From Prorocentrum cordatum (lineage: Eukaryota; Sar; Dinophyceae; Prorocentrales; Prorocentraceae): DNA of 64,000 bases. The translations under genes and the position numbers were made by a program. The notes under the pieces are model-generated. The model was given only the letters and a program-made list of their open reading frames with translations, was not told the DNA's origin and did not search any database. The DNA lies in assembly GCA_963575745.1 (NCBI GenBank), contig CAUYUJ010019284.1:40001-104000 (forward strand), written 5' to 3'. This document shows positions 49,543-59,076 of this stretch, piece after piece (the stretch's first letter is position 1; each line of letters opens with the position of its first letter).

Positions 49543-51055
49543 CGAGTGCGCTCGCGTGCGAGCTCTGGCGCGAGCGCGAGCCCGAGCCCGTGCGCGAGCC
49601 CGACCCCGTCCCCGACCCCGAGTCTGAGCGCGAGCTTGAGACCTAGCCAGGGCTCCAGCGCCATTCAGAGCGCGTGCGCTTCCGATGTGTGGTTGGGGAA
49701 AATTGGAGCCTGGCTTATCTGTTGGAATGACGTTGACTAGTCAAGATTTAATACTGGAGCCCGCGCCGTGGGCGGCTCACGGCAGTGCCCCTCGTAAACA
49801 TGTGTTGGAACCTACCCTTCTTCACGGCGTGGCCTGCTGGAACCAATTTCCTTCGTCGTAGAAATTTGTCGCTGGAGCCGCGCCCCGTTTGGGGTTTTGC
49901 GGGTCTAGATGAGCGGGGTGGGTGCGGGGCCCAAGGGTGAGCGGCCTAGAATTGTAGTCGGGCCTCGCCAGTATACGGGGGCAGTACGCGTGCGCGTGTG
50001 CGCGCGCGTGCGTGCGCGCGCATGCGCGTGTGCGCTTTCGTGCGCGTTCGTGCGCGCGTGTGCGCGTTCGTGCGTGTGTGTTCGTTGCGCGCGCGTGCAA
50101 GCGCGCGCTCGCGTGCAAGCTCGGCCCGAGCGCGAGCCCCAGCCCGCGCGCAAGCCTGATCCCGCCACCCCTGACCCCGAACCCGAGCCCGAGCGCGAGC
50201 CTGAGACCGAGCCGGGGCTCGAACCCCATTCTGAATGGGCGCTTGCTTCCGATGTGTCTGGAATCGCTGGGAAAGTACTGGGTACATGAGCCCATTCTTC
50301 TTGATGGCGATGCCATAATTTTCAGCAGTGTTTTTTTTCTGTTCTTCGGCGAAGCTGGGTGCTGGAGCCTGCCCTTTTTGGCGGCGTGACCAGCTGGAAT
50401 CATTTGCCCTGGTGCAAATTGTTCGCCGAGGCCGCGCCTAATTCAGGGCATGCAAGGATTTGTAAGGTCGGGGTGTGTGCGCGGGTCCAAGCGATGGGTG
50501 CCTGGCATTGTAGTTACGCCTCGCCTTCAAGCGGGGGCAGTCGCGTGCGCGTGCGCGCGGGCGTGAGCGTGCGCGCGTGCGCGCGTGCGCGTTCGTTCGC
50601 GTTCGTGCGCGCGTGCGCTCTCGTGCATTCTCGGGCGCAAGCCCGAGCCCGAGCTCGCTCGCGAGCCCAATTCCGACCCCGAGCGCGAGCTCGAGCCCGT
50701 GCGCTTGCGGGCAAGCCCGAGCGCGAGCTTGAGACTGAGCCCTGGCCCGAGCCCCATCGTGAGCGCGCGCGCTTCCAATGTGTTTTGGGGCCGTTGCCCC
50801 TTGTAATCATTGGGTGCTGGAGCCCGCCCTTCCTGGCAACATTACCTGCGTGGGCGATTTTACCGCGTTGAAACTTGGCGCTGGAGCCCGCGCCGCAAGT
50901 TGCTGGAATCAATGCCCTTCGTAAAAATTAAGTGCTGGAACCAGCGCTTCTTGACGGCGTGACCTGCTGGAGCGATTTTCCCCCAGATAGCTTGCTGAAC
51001 GGGGTGCTGTTGTGATAGAAGCTAATTCCGGCCGAAGGAAAGGGGAGCATAGACA
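49543..51055 (+). repeat. GC-rich satellite, two ~550-bp units
   Basis: 49543-49547 is the right copy of the target duplication. Each unit has a conserved lead (GGAGCCGCGCC.., ..ATTGTAGT..GCCTCGCC), then a long alternating CG/TG tract (49988-50110; 50533-50640), then GAGCCC/GAGCGC hexamer-like repeats (50118-50220; 50645-50760) and TCCGATGTGT or similar. Open frames through it encode only Arg/Ala/Thr or Pro/Glu/Ser low complexity. Confidence 0.8.
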
Positions 51056-51109
51056 TCCTCACAAAAATCTAATGGTCCGGGCCGTTTCGCTTGAGACATC
51101 CTCACAACT

Positions 51110-51900
51110 CTCGTTTCTGAGTTGGCCGGGATTGGCTGTTTCGCCTAAGACATCGTCGAATTTCTGAGCTCTGAGATGCCGCGCGAGAGGTGGTCCAGCC
51201 CGTTTCGCCTGAGACATCCTCCAAACTCTGAGCTCTGAGATGCCGTGCACGAGGTGGTCTGGCCCGGTTCGCTTGAGACATCCTTCAAACTCTGAGCTCT
51301 GATGAGATGCCGCGCGAAAGGGTGTCCGGCGCGTTTCGCCTGAGACATCCTCGAAACTGAACTCTGAGATGCCGCGCGAGAGGTGGTCCGGCCCGTTTCG
51401 CTTGGGACATCTTCGAAACTCTGGGCTCTGAGATACCGCGCGAGAGGCTCTCCGGCCTGTTTTGCCTGATACATCCTCGAAACTCCGAGCGCTGAGATGC
51501 CGTGCGCGAGGTGGTCCCGCCCGTTTCGCCTGAGGCATCCTCGAAACTCTGGGCTCTGAGATGCCGCGCGAGAGGTGGTCCGGCCCGTTTCGCCTGAGAC
51601 ATCCTCGAAACTTTGAGCGCTGAGATGCCGTGCGCGAGGTGGTCCCGCCCGTTTCGCCTGAGGGGTCCTCGAAACTCTGAGCTCCGAGATGCCGCGCGAG
51701 AGGTGGTCCGGCCCGTTTCGCTTGAGACATCCTCGAAACTCTGGGCTCTGAGATGCCGCGCGAGAGGTGGTCCCGCCCGTGAGAAATCCTCGAAACTCTG
51801 AGCTCCCAGATGCCGCGCGAGAGGTGGTCCAGCCCGTTTCGCACAAGACATTCTCGCAATTCTGAGCTCCCAGATGCCGCGCAATAGGTGGTCCAGCCTG
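51110..51900 (+). repeat. 64-bp satellite, about 12 copies
   Basis: GAGATGCCGCGCGAG starts at 51173, 51237, 51304, 51366, 51430, 51494, 51558, 51622, 51686 and 51750, mostly exactly 64 apart. The consensus continues GGTGGTCCGGCCCGTTTCGC, CTGAGACATCCTCGAAACTC. Because 64 is not a multiple of 3, the minus-strand 303-codon open frame runs through all three phases and is not a credible gene. Partial copies recur at 52280-52460 and 52680-52860. Confidence 0.9.
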
Positions 51901-52280
51901 GGGGCCCAGAAGACCGCATGCTATCCCCCCTTGGACCCTGGGAGCCCCAGGAGGCCCCAGAGAGCTTCAAGAGGCCGCAGGACGCCCAGGACAGGCGCCA
52001 GGGGTCCCCAGGAGATTCCCGGGAGGCTCCCAGGAGGCCCCAGGAGGCCCCCTATCAGAACGTGTCAAGTTAATATACATTCGGTGCCGATTCGTTTATT
52101 TTTCCTGCTCTTGTGTCCCCCCCCATTTTGGGGGCCCAGACGGCCACATGTTAGATATCACCCCTGGGAGCCCCAAGAGGCTTCAGGAAGCCCCGGGTGG
52201 GGTCCAGGAGGCCACAGGAGGCCCAGGAGGAAGCCCCAGGAGGTCCCCAGGAGGCCCTGGGAGGCCCCAGGAGGCCCCCG
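51901..52280 (+). repeat. CCCAGGAGG-rich low-complexity segment
   Basis: Repeats of GGAGGCCCCAGGAGG-type words on both sides of a short unique stretch (52060-52140) with a run of eight C. No gene. Confidence 0.7.
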
Positions 52281-52870
52281 CAACTCGGAGCTCTGAGACG
52301 CCGCGCTCGAGGTGTTCCGGCACGTTTCCCCTGAGACTTCCTCTCAGCACGTTTCGCTAGAGGCATCGTCGCAACCCTGGCGTCCGAGATGCCGCGCGCG
52401 AGGTGGTCCAGCCCGTTACGCTGGAGACATCCTCGCACCTCTAGGCTCCGAGATGCCGTTCGGGATGAAGAGGAGGAGGAGGAGGAGGAGGAGAAGGAGG
52501 AGGAGGAGGAGGAGGAGATGGAAGGGAGAAGGAGGAGGAGGATGATGTGGATGAGGGGGCAGGCAGGAGAAGGGGGAGGAGGAGGAGGAGGAGGAGGAGG
52601 AGGAGGAGGAGGAGGAGGAGGGAAAAGGAAGGGAGTTGCAAGAGAGGACCAAAAGGGAAGCGAGTGTGACGTGGACTTGTCAGAACGTCTGCGAGAGGTT
52701 GTCCGGCCCGTTTCGTTTGAGACATCCTTCCACTTCTGAGCTCCAAGATGTCACTCGCGAGGTGGTCCGGCCCGTTTCGCTTGAGCCATCCTCACAATGC
52801 GAAGCTCGAAGATGTTGCGCGCGAGATGGTCTGGCCCGTTCTGCCTGAGACGTTTCGTAGCATAGGGGCT
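52281..52870 (+). repeat. Partial 64-bp satellite copies and GGA microsatellites
   Basis: Diverged 64-bp repeats at 52281-52460 and 52680-52860 flank two GAG/GGA tracts (52467-52520; 52571-52622). The tracts encode Glu or Gly runs on one strand and Leu/Ser/Pro runs on the other. I call no gene. Confidence 0.8.
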
Positions 52871-54510
52871 CCAATCACAGCCTGTCTCATTCCTTTTCCC
52901 GCCTCCCTCTTTCCGCTTCCCGCCTGGCTCCTCTTCCCTTCTCCCTCCTCCTGTCTTTCGCCTCCCGCTGCTGCGCCTCTGGACGCACTGGACGGGCACG
53001 CAATCGACCTTGGAAACCGCAGTGGGTTTAAACACCCTGTTTGGGGATACTGCACTCTGGCTATAATTATCTTCGTCGAGATTGGACGTTGGGTCCGCGC
53101 CCCGTTTAGGGCTTTTGAGGTATAAATAAGGTCGGTGAGGTGGTGCGGGGCCCAGGGGTGGGTGCCCTCGCATTGCGGTCGCGCCTCGCCCTCTCGCGGG
53201 GGCAGTCCCGTGCGCGTGCGCGCGCGTGCGCGTGCGCGCGTGCGAGACCGTGCGCGTGTGCGCGTGTGCGCGTGTGCGTTTTCGTGCGCTGTCGTTCGCG
53301 CGTGTGCGCGTTCGTGCGGGTTCGCGGGCGCGTGTCCGCGTTCGTACGCGTTCGCGCGCGCGCGTGCGCGCGTGCGCGCGCGCGCTCGCGTGCAAGCTCG
53401 GGCCCGAGCGGGCGCCCGAGCCCGCGAGGGAGCCCGGCCCAGTTCCCGATCCCGAGCCCGAGCGCGAGCTTGAGACCGAGCCCAGGCCCGAGCCCCATCC
53501 GGAGCGGGCGCGCGTGTGCGGTCGTGCACGTGCGCTTCCGATGTGTCTTGACCCACTGTCCCTCGTAAGCGTGGGGTGCTGGACTCTTCTTGATTGCAGA
53601 AGCTGCTTGAACGATTTTCCTTCGTCAGAATTGGGTGCTGGAGCTCGCGCTGCGGGCTGCTGGATTCAGTGTCCCCCGTGCGAATTGAATGCTGGGGCCC
53701 GCTCTTCTTTGCGGCGCAAGCTGCTGGAATCATGTTCCCCGCGAAGCCTGGGCGTTGGAGCCGCGCCCCGTTTAGGCTGAAACGTTTGAATCAGCTTTGG
53801 GGAGGTGTGGGGCCCAGGGGTGGGTGTCCTAGCAGTGTAGTCGCGCCTCGCCCTCAGACGGGGACAGTGCGTATACGTGCAAGTGCGCGCGTGTGTGGGT
53901 GTGCGTGGGCGTGGGCGTGTGTGCGTTCGTGCGCGCGTGCGTGCGCGTCCGTGCGCGTCCGTGCGCGTTTGCGCGCGCGCGCGCGTTCGCGCGCGCAAAC
54001 TCGGGTTCGAGCTCGAGCCCGAGCCCGTGCGCAAGCCGACCCCAGCCCCGAAGCCGAGCGCGAGCCTGAGGCCGAGCCCAGGTCCGAACCCGATCCTGAG
54101 CTTGCGAGCGCGTGCGTGCGCGCGTGCGCCTGCGTGCGCACGCTCTTCCGATTTGTCTAGAACCGCTGTCCGTCGTAAAAGTCGGGGGCTGGAGCCCACC
54201 CTTCTTGACGGCATGATGAGCTGGGGAAATGTTCCCTTTGCAAAGTTGGGTACTGGAGCCCGCGTCGTGGGCTGCAACCAGTGCCCCTCGAAGCAAATAT
54301 GTGTACTGGAACCCGCGTACGAACAGTGTGCAGGACCCCGCCAGCATTGACACCATGACGTGCTGGAACGCTTCTCCCCCGTCAAAATCTGGCGTTGGAG
54401 CCACGCCCCGTCTAGGGTGTTTTGATACAGAAATTGTGTGTGTGTGGCCCAGGGGTGGGTGTCCTAGCATTGTAGTCACGCTTCGCCCTCAAACGTTGAG
54501 TCAGGATGGG
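52871..54510 (+). repeat. GC-rich satellite, three further units
   Basis: Conserved leads at about 53090, 53755 and 54388 (GCGCCCCGTTTAGGG type) and GTAGTC-GCCTCGCC blocks at 53164, 53828 and 54461. CG/TG tracts at 53208-53395 and 53870-54000, then GAGCCC tracts. The last unit lacks the alternating tract. 52871-53070 is a CT-rich flank. Confidence 0.75.
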
Positions 54511-55612
54511 GCTCGTGGGTAAGGTATAGTTGGGATTCCTGAGTAAGGGAAAGCGGATTCCTGATGAGAGTCTCTTTGCACACGGATAATTGTTTAAGGG
54601 CTCTTCGTTCCAGATTCCTTGGGGTGGGTTCTTTAGGTCGGAATTTCAAAATGTGTTCGTTTATCACATATTCCCGTATTCAGCATTTCTTTAGTAAAGG
54701 TCTGGCCAGTGGTTTCATTCGTATTTCTGGAGTGAGTGTTCTATTTTTCAACATGTGTTCCGTAGTTGGGATCATTGTAGCAAGTGCTCCTTCAATACAT
54801 GCCCAAGAAAGGGGTCCGTGGTAATGACCCCCTCAAGCCAGGCTACTTCCAGTAATAATTTTTGAATAAGGATTCCTAGCGTAATGATTGTTTAGTGCGA
54901 GTTCCTAATTCCTCAGTAGTGATTCCTTAGTCACGGTTCTTCTGGCAAGCATCCCTACAGTCGTCCATTCGACGACGACGTCGACGACCACGGCATTCAT
55001 GCAGAGATGTCAGGATTCCTTCCCATGTCGCTCCTCGTCATTCCTCCGCATTCCCCGGGACTTTTCCGCTCTGACAGGAGTTCCCCTCCAGTCCCACAGG
55101 AGCTCCCCCCCAGCCCACCACCACAAGTGGGGGGGTGGGTCCGCCGGTGCGCCCAATACGAAATCACCCGGAAAGGGGGGAGGGGGGGGGGAAGTTCTGG
55201 GTCGTCGGCTGCACCCGGTGCGGCCGCTACGGGCCCCAGGGAAATCCCAAGAAGCGTGTGCGTGTTTCGTGTCACAGGGCACCGCCCGCATACATACATG
55301 TTAACACAAGTGTTCATTGACATTTCAGTGTGCACATGCGAATGCTGATGTCTCTCTCTCTTGCGCCTTCACGGTCCCATGTCGGCGCGTTGTGCAGGCG
55401 CGTATGCAGACGAAACCGCATGCGCACATTCATTTTGCGCGTTGATTCTGCGTGTGGCCATTGCCATACGATATACGATTCATCACCGTCCTCGCCATTA
55501 CCAGCGTCACAGCCGCTGGTCATCGCTACCAACGTCCGCATCATTTGCGTCCTCCCTGGCTCAGGCTTGTGTTGTCTTATCTTTCGTGGGGCATGGCGTT
55601 GCTGCCTCTGTT
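54511..55612. other. AT-richer intergenic stretch upstream of transporter
   Basis: 54520-54960 contains loosely repeated GATTCCT/AGTAA words (GGATTCCTGAGTAAGG, GCGGATTCCTGATGAG, GTGATTCCTTAGTC). 54970-55612 has a GAC/GACGACG run (54970-54990), a G run (55180-55192) and no clear promoter. In-frame upstream codons continue the transporter frame from 55361 but look noncoding. Confidence 0.5.
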
Positions 55613-57373
55613 ATGACAAAGGTGGTGGTTATCTATCCAGAGTCGGCGGAACGGGACCAGTGCGCGCAAGAGTCCGAGCCCAAAGGTATCGGTCTGAATG
55701 GGACGAGCGGGCATTCGAATGTTAGGCGTGCACGTTTCACGCTTACCGCTTTCGGTTCATTCGCTTCTATGTTTATTGTTGTGTTCGCAAAAGATCTGTA
55801 CATCCTGAGCTTCGGCGCCAGCGCAGACAGCGTGGGCGCGATCGTTGCAGTGCTATCTATTTTGCTCCCCGTCATGTATCCATTGGCTGGGTACCTGATG
55901 GATCGGGAGCCGCCGATGTTGAGTATCTCGGGCTGGGGGCGACGAGCGCCCTGGTTTGCCACTCACGTAGTGCCGCTGAGCATCGTCATGGGTGCTATCT
56001 TTCTGCCAGGGCTGGTGTGGCTCCCGCCCGCGGGGAGCTGGCTGTTGGACGTGTGGCTCGGGTCGTGCATGCTGGTCGCTGGCTGGTGTATAGCCGTGCA
56101 GATCACTGCTTACGAGTCCGCCCGCGCAGAGATCTATCCCTTCAAGGGGGAGCGTGTGCTGGTTGAGGGCATGAGCAAGGTCACTGGCGCGTGCGCCGCT
56201 ATCGTGGGCATCGGGACCCAGTTTGTCTTGTGGGCGATCTCCACTGTGCCCGTCCGGCTGGTGGTCTCCTTCTTGCTCTTCGCGTCCGTGAACGTCAGTC
56301 TCGTTGCCGTTCCGGTGCTGCGGGATGCGCGGCAGCCGAGGGATCCTGCCAGGGCGGGCTCTATTCAGGAGAGCATTGACATTTTGAGGAATGCCCCTAT
56401 GAGGCACGCGGTTGGACTGAGGTTCTGGCAGACGGCTGCGGAGACGGCGAGTGCAAACTTCAGCATCTACTACCTGACCTTCGTCAACGGCCAGACTAAC
56501 TCCGAGCGGGCGGTGACGATGGCGACCTGTGGAGCGATCGTCGCGCTCTTGGAGTTCGGTGTTCTCATTCCGTTCTGGAGCTTTGTGTGGATGCAGGCTC
56601 CAGATGGGGGAACAAATCGTGACATAAACATAAACCTGTCGGAGGTCCGCACGGATTTTTCGGGGCGTGCTCTTCGCGCCAGGGAGAGGGGCCCAGCGCC
56701 GATCCGAGAACTCCGCGCGGAACTCCGAAAGTTTAGGTTCACGTCATCCTCAGTTGTTCCCCGGCCAGAGAGCCCGTCGCGACTGGGCGCCTGTCTGCGG
56801 CGGCGCGCGCCGCCCATGCGGGAGACCTGCCTGTGCCTCCAGCTGCTCGCCGCCGTCTCGGCGCCCGCCGTGCTGAGGCTGCTGCCGGGCCTGCTCCCCG
56901 GCGTCCGGCCCTGGGAGTGGATCGCCCACGCCCTCGTCCTGCGCTTCTGCTTCTCGCCCCAGAGCTTCTTCAGGGTCAACGCCTTCTGCTGGGCGGTCGA
57001 CGACGACTGCCACCGCGGCCTCGGCCGCCGCAGGGAGGCCGTGTGCGCCGGGGTGGTGCGGTTCTTCGAGGACGAGGGCCGCTCCCTCGGGCTGGTGCTC
57101 TTCCTCGGGCTGGGGCTCGCGGGCATGCGCACGGACAACTGCGAGGCGCTCTGCGAGGCCGCGGCCGAGCGCGCGGGCTGCGTCGGCGCCTGCGAGCGGC
57201 GGCTGATCGCCAGCCAGCCCCCGGAGGTGCGCGCCTTCGTGACCGGCGTGCTGACCTGGGTGCTGCCGGTGTTGAGCCTCTTGTGCGCGCTGCACATCTG
57301 GCTGTTCCCCATCTCGATGGTCCCGAGCACGTGTGCCAGCCCGCTGTGCGCTTGCAGTGGGAGCCCATGCTGA
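55613..57373 (+). CDS. GPH/MFS_2-type sugar-cation symporter
   Basis: I chose the ATG at 55613 (MTKVVVIYPES); homology starts near FTLTAFGSFASMF. Twelve hydrophobic spans can be counted, including VGAIVAVLSILLPVMYPLAG, WFATHVVPLSIVMGAIFLPG, VRLVVSFLLFASVNVSLVAV, MRETCLCLQLLAAVSAP and FVTGVLTWVLPVLSLLCAL. GYLMDREPP..GWGRRAPWF after span 2 and AFCWAVDDDCHRGLGRRREA after span 10 match the charged loops of the melibiose-carrier/MFS_2 family. A plasma-membrane sugar-cation role is inference. The frame crosses a foldback MITE (56606-56762) between spans 8 and 9. Whether that is spliced is open. The last codons (from about VPSTC) are probably intronic. Confidence 0.75.
   Translation: MTKVVVIYPESAERDQCAQESEPKGIGLNGTSGHSNVRRARFTLTAFGSFASMFIVVFAKDLYILSFGASADSVGAIVAVLSILLPVMYPLAGYLMDREPPMLSISGWGRRAPWFATHVVPLSIVMGAIFLPGLVWLPPAGSWLLDVWLGSCMLVAGWCIAVQITAYESARAEIYPFKGERVLVEGMSKVTGACAAIVGIGTQFVLWAISTVPVRLVVSFLLFASVNVSLVAVPVLRDARQPRDPARAGSIQESIDILRNAPMRHAVGLRFWQTAAETASANFSIYYLTFVNGQTNSERAVTMATCGAIVALLEFGVLIPFWSFVWMQAPDGGTNRDININLSEVRTDFSGRALRARERGPAPIRELRAELRKFRFTSSSVVPRPESPSRLGACLRRRAPPMRETCLCLQLLAAVSAPAVLRLLPGLLPGVRPWEWIAHALVLRFCFSPQSFFRVNAFCWAVDDDCHRGLGRRREAVCAGVVRFFEDEGRSLGLVLFLGLGLAGMRTDNCEALCEAAAERAGCVGACERRLIASQPPEVRAFVTGVLTWVLPVLSLLCALHIWLFPISMVPSTCASPLCACSGSPC
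56606..56762 (+). mobile_element. Foldback MITE within the transporter coding path
   Basis: Ends GGGGAACA and TGTTCCCC. The inner inverted sequence (CGGAGGTCCGCACGGATT against AGAACTCCGCGCGGAACTCCG) and the core match the MITE at 58870-59068, with much more divergence. If removed as a GC-AG intron from CAG|GCTCC to CCAGAG|AGC, the transporter frame is kept. It is also free of stops if retained. It lies between spans 8 and 9, where MFS_2 proteins have a short loop, so removal gives the more normal protein. Confidence 0.75.
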
Positions 57374-57808
57374 GGAACACCCTGCTTGCCTCCAGCGTGG
57401 CCTTGGTTTCTTGGGTTTCGATGGCTTTGCAATGGAAATCGCGACGTTCCCACACCAAAAATCGATGGACGTCCTGGGGTCTCAGGGTTGGCTCTCCTGT
57501 GGAAGGTCTCTTGTGGACTGGCCTCCACTCTACCCCGCTCTGGTCCGCCGATATGGGCACGCAGCCTGCGCCGGCCTTCGTCGCACCGCAGGCGTCGTGC
57601 TGGAGGGCTTTGGCGGACCAGCGCGCGTTGGCGCTGACTGTCTTCAGTCAGCGGCCGCAGGAGAGTCGGACGGCTGTCGAGCAGCGGCGGGGCGCTCCTG
57701 AAGAGGGCGCGCCGGAGGGCGCGAGGTGGCCGGAGGAGCCGTGGGGGCGAGGGGGCCGCACGACACTCGGGCCGTGGGAGTTTCTCGGGGCGACGCCTGC
57801 GCTGGCGC
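57374..57808. other. Probable intron or 3' gene region
   Basis: Lies between the end of span 12 and a candidate last exon. No repeat family recognised. Open frames in all three phases are GC-driven. A splice from the GT near 57330 to an AG before 57840 is plausible but untested. Confidence 0.4.
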
Positions 57809-58063
57809 ATGCTCTGGGGATCATCGGTCATCACGGGGGAGCGGCTGCGGCAGCTGCAGCACACGCAGGCGCACGCCTTCAAGGACCTGCGCTCGCCGGC
57901 GGCGCCCCTCGCGGGGGCCGCGCCGACGCCTGGGCGCGCCGCGGGGCTCGCGGCGGCGGCGGCGGCCGCCGCGCTCGAGGGCACGACCGCCGCTCCTGCC
58001 GCGGAGGCAGCTGGGAGGGGTGCCTTCGGTAGCAAATCAGGGGAGCATTGTAAACCCTCGTAA
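57809..58063 (+). CDS. Candidate C-terminal exon of the transporter
   Basis: The frame contains ITGERLRQLQHTQAHAFKDL, which resembles the basic cytosolic segment after span 12 in MFS_2 proteins. An Ala-rich tail and TAA follow at 58061. It is not in the frame of the upstream ORF without splicing. If wrong, this is just GC-rich open sequence. Confidence 0.4.
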   Translation: MLWGSSVITGERLRQLQHTQAHAFKDLRSPAAPLAGAAPTPGRAAGLAAAAAAAALEGTTAAPAAEAAGRGAFGSKSGEHCKPS

Positions 58064-58530
58064 TTCCGTCTTCGGAGTGATTCCGTCTTCAGGAGTGCGT
58101 TGGCGTCGCCTGGCGTCTGGGAGTCGATGACACAGCGCCGACTCAGCGCCGATTCGAGTGGAGTAGCGTGGACTAGCGCCGATTTGGCGCCGAGTTAGCG
58201 TCGAGTTGGGTCGACTTAGGGTCGAGTAGGGTCGACTCGCAAGCGCTAACACGATGTCATGGGAGGCTCCCACGAGTTGCCGCAGAAGGTGCCGCCTCGA
58301 AGGCCCAGCCCGAGAGCGTGAGCACATCAGCTCCCGCCGAGGCCCGAGGGACAGGCAAAAGCTGCCTAGGAGATTGACTACAGAGGTGAGTAACCCCAGA
58401 ACTGTTTGTCCGTCGAATCTACGCAACACAACGTTGAATGCTCCGGCGTACTTCTCGTGCACTCGGCGTAAAAATCAGACAAGTCTGGGGCGAATCAGCT
58501 CTGCAGTCGATCTCCTATCCGGAACATACT
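58064..58530. other. Region with GCGCCGATT/GTCGACT word repeats
   Basis: 58120-58245 repeats GCGCCGA and GTCGAGT-type words (GACTCAGCGCCGATTCG, TAGCGTCGAGTTGGGTCG), a degenerate minisatellite. The rest shows nothing I recognise. Confidence 0.5.
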
Positions 58531-58533
58531 CTT

Positions 58534-58648
58534 TCGACGGTCCGCGCGGATTTCTTGGCTCTGCGCTGGCCCCCCCCCTGGCGGCGCCTCCGGCGCCGCC
58601 CCTGGCGCGCTCCGCGCGCACATCCAAGGAATCCGCGCGGCCCGTCGA
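58534..58648 (+). mobile_element. Diverged copy of the foldback MITE
   Basis: TCGACGGTCCGCGCGGATTT..TTGG and CCAA-GGAATCCGCGCGG-CCCGTCGA are inverted repeats around the same GGCGGCGCCTCCGGCGCCGC core as the copy at 58870. The outer ends are not recognisable. Confidence 0.7.
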
Positions 58649-58859
58649 GCGTTGAGGTCCACGCCGTCCTGCTCTCCCTCCAGAGGTGGCGCGAGGCTGG
58701 CCGGGGCGGCTCGAGCACCCCCCTCCCGCGCCAGTGGCCGGGTCGGGCCTGCAGGAGGGCGCGGCGCAGGCGGCGAGGGAGCCGCGGCGCTGCCGGCCGC
58801 CGCCGTGCTGCTCTGGCTACCTCTCCGGCTGCTCCCTCCACCAGTGCCGGTATCCTGCA
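58649..58859. other. GC-rich segment between two MITEs
   Basis: Open in several phases, one encoding a short hydrophobic run (AAAVLLWLPLRLLPPP). It could be an exon if the next MITE is an intron, but I cannot assign it. Confidence 0.3.
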
Positions 58860-59076
58860 CAGGCTCGTAGGGGAACAAAAAGTGGCATAAACATAAAAAC
58901 TCCGAGGTCTCCGCGCGGATTTCTCGGATCGGCGCTGGGGCCCCCCGGCGGCGCCTCCGGCGCCGCCCCTGGCGCGCTCCGCGCGCCAGGGAGGGGGGTC
59001 CAGCGCCGATCCGAGAAATCCGCGCGGAGACCTCGGAGTTTTTATGTTTATGCCACTTTTTGTTCCCCCAGGCTCG
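58860..59076 (+). mobile_element. Foldback MITE with perfect 69-bp arms and 8-bp target duplication
   Basis: The arms 58870-58938 and 59000-59068 are exact reverse complements over 69 bp (GGGGAACAAAAAGTGGCATA.. / ..TATGCCACTTTTTGTTCCCC). CAGGCTCG is duplicated at 58860-58867 and 59069-59076. The ~60-bp loop is GC-rich with its own palindrome. Perfect arms imply a very recent insertion. Each duplication contains CAG|GC, so a GC-AG intron would remove the element cleanly. Confidence 0.92.

Noticed and set aside
49946-50403. Arg/Ala/Thr-rich frames in the CG/TG tracts
   Set aside because: Simple translation of alternating dinucleotides.
51059-51970. 303-codon minus-strand frame with SRGISEPRVSRM-type repeats
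   Set aside because: It is generated by the 64-bp satellite, which cycles through three phases. Low-information repeat translation.
53108-53130. GTATAAATAAGG as a TATA box
   Set aside because: It lies in a satellite unit whose other copies lack it, and no gene follows.
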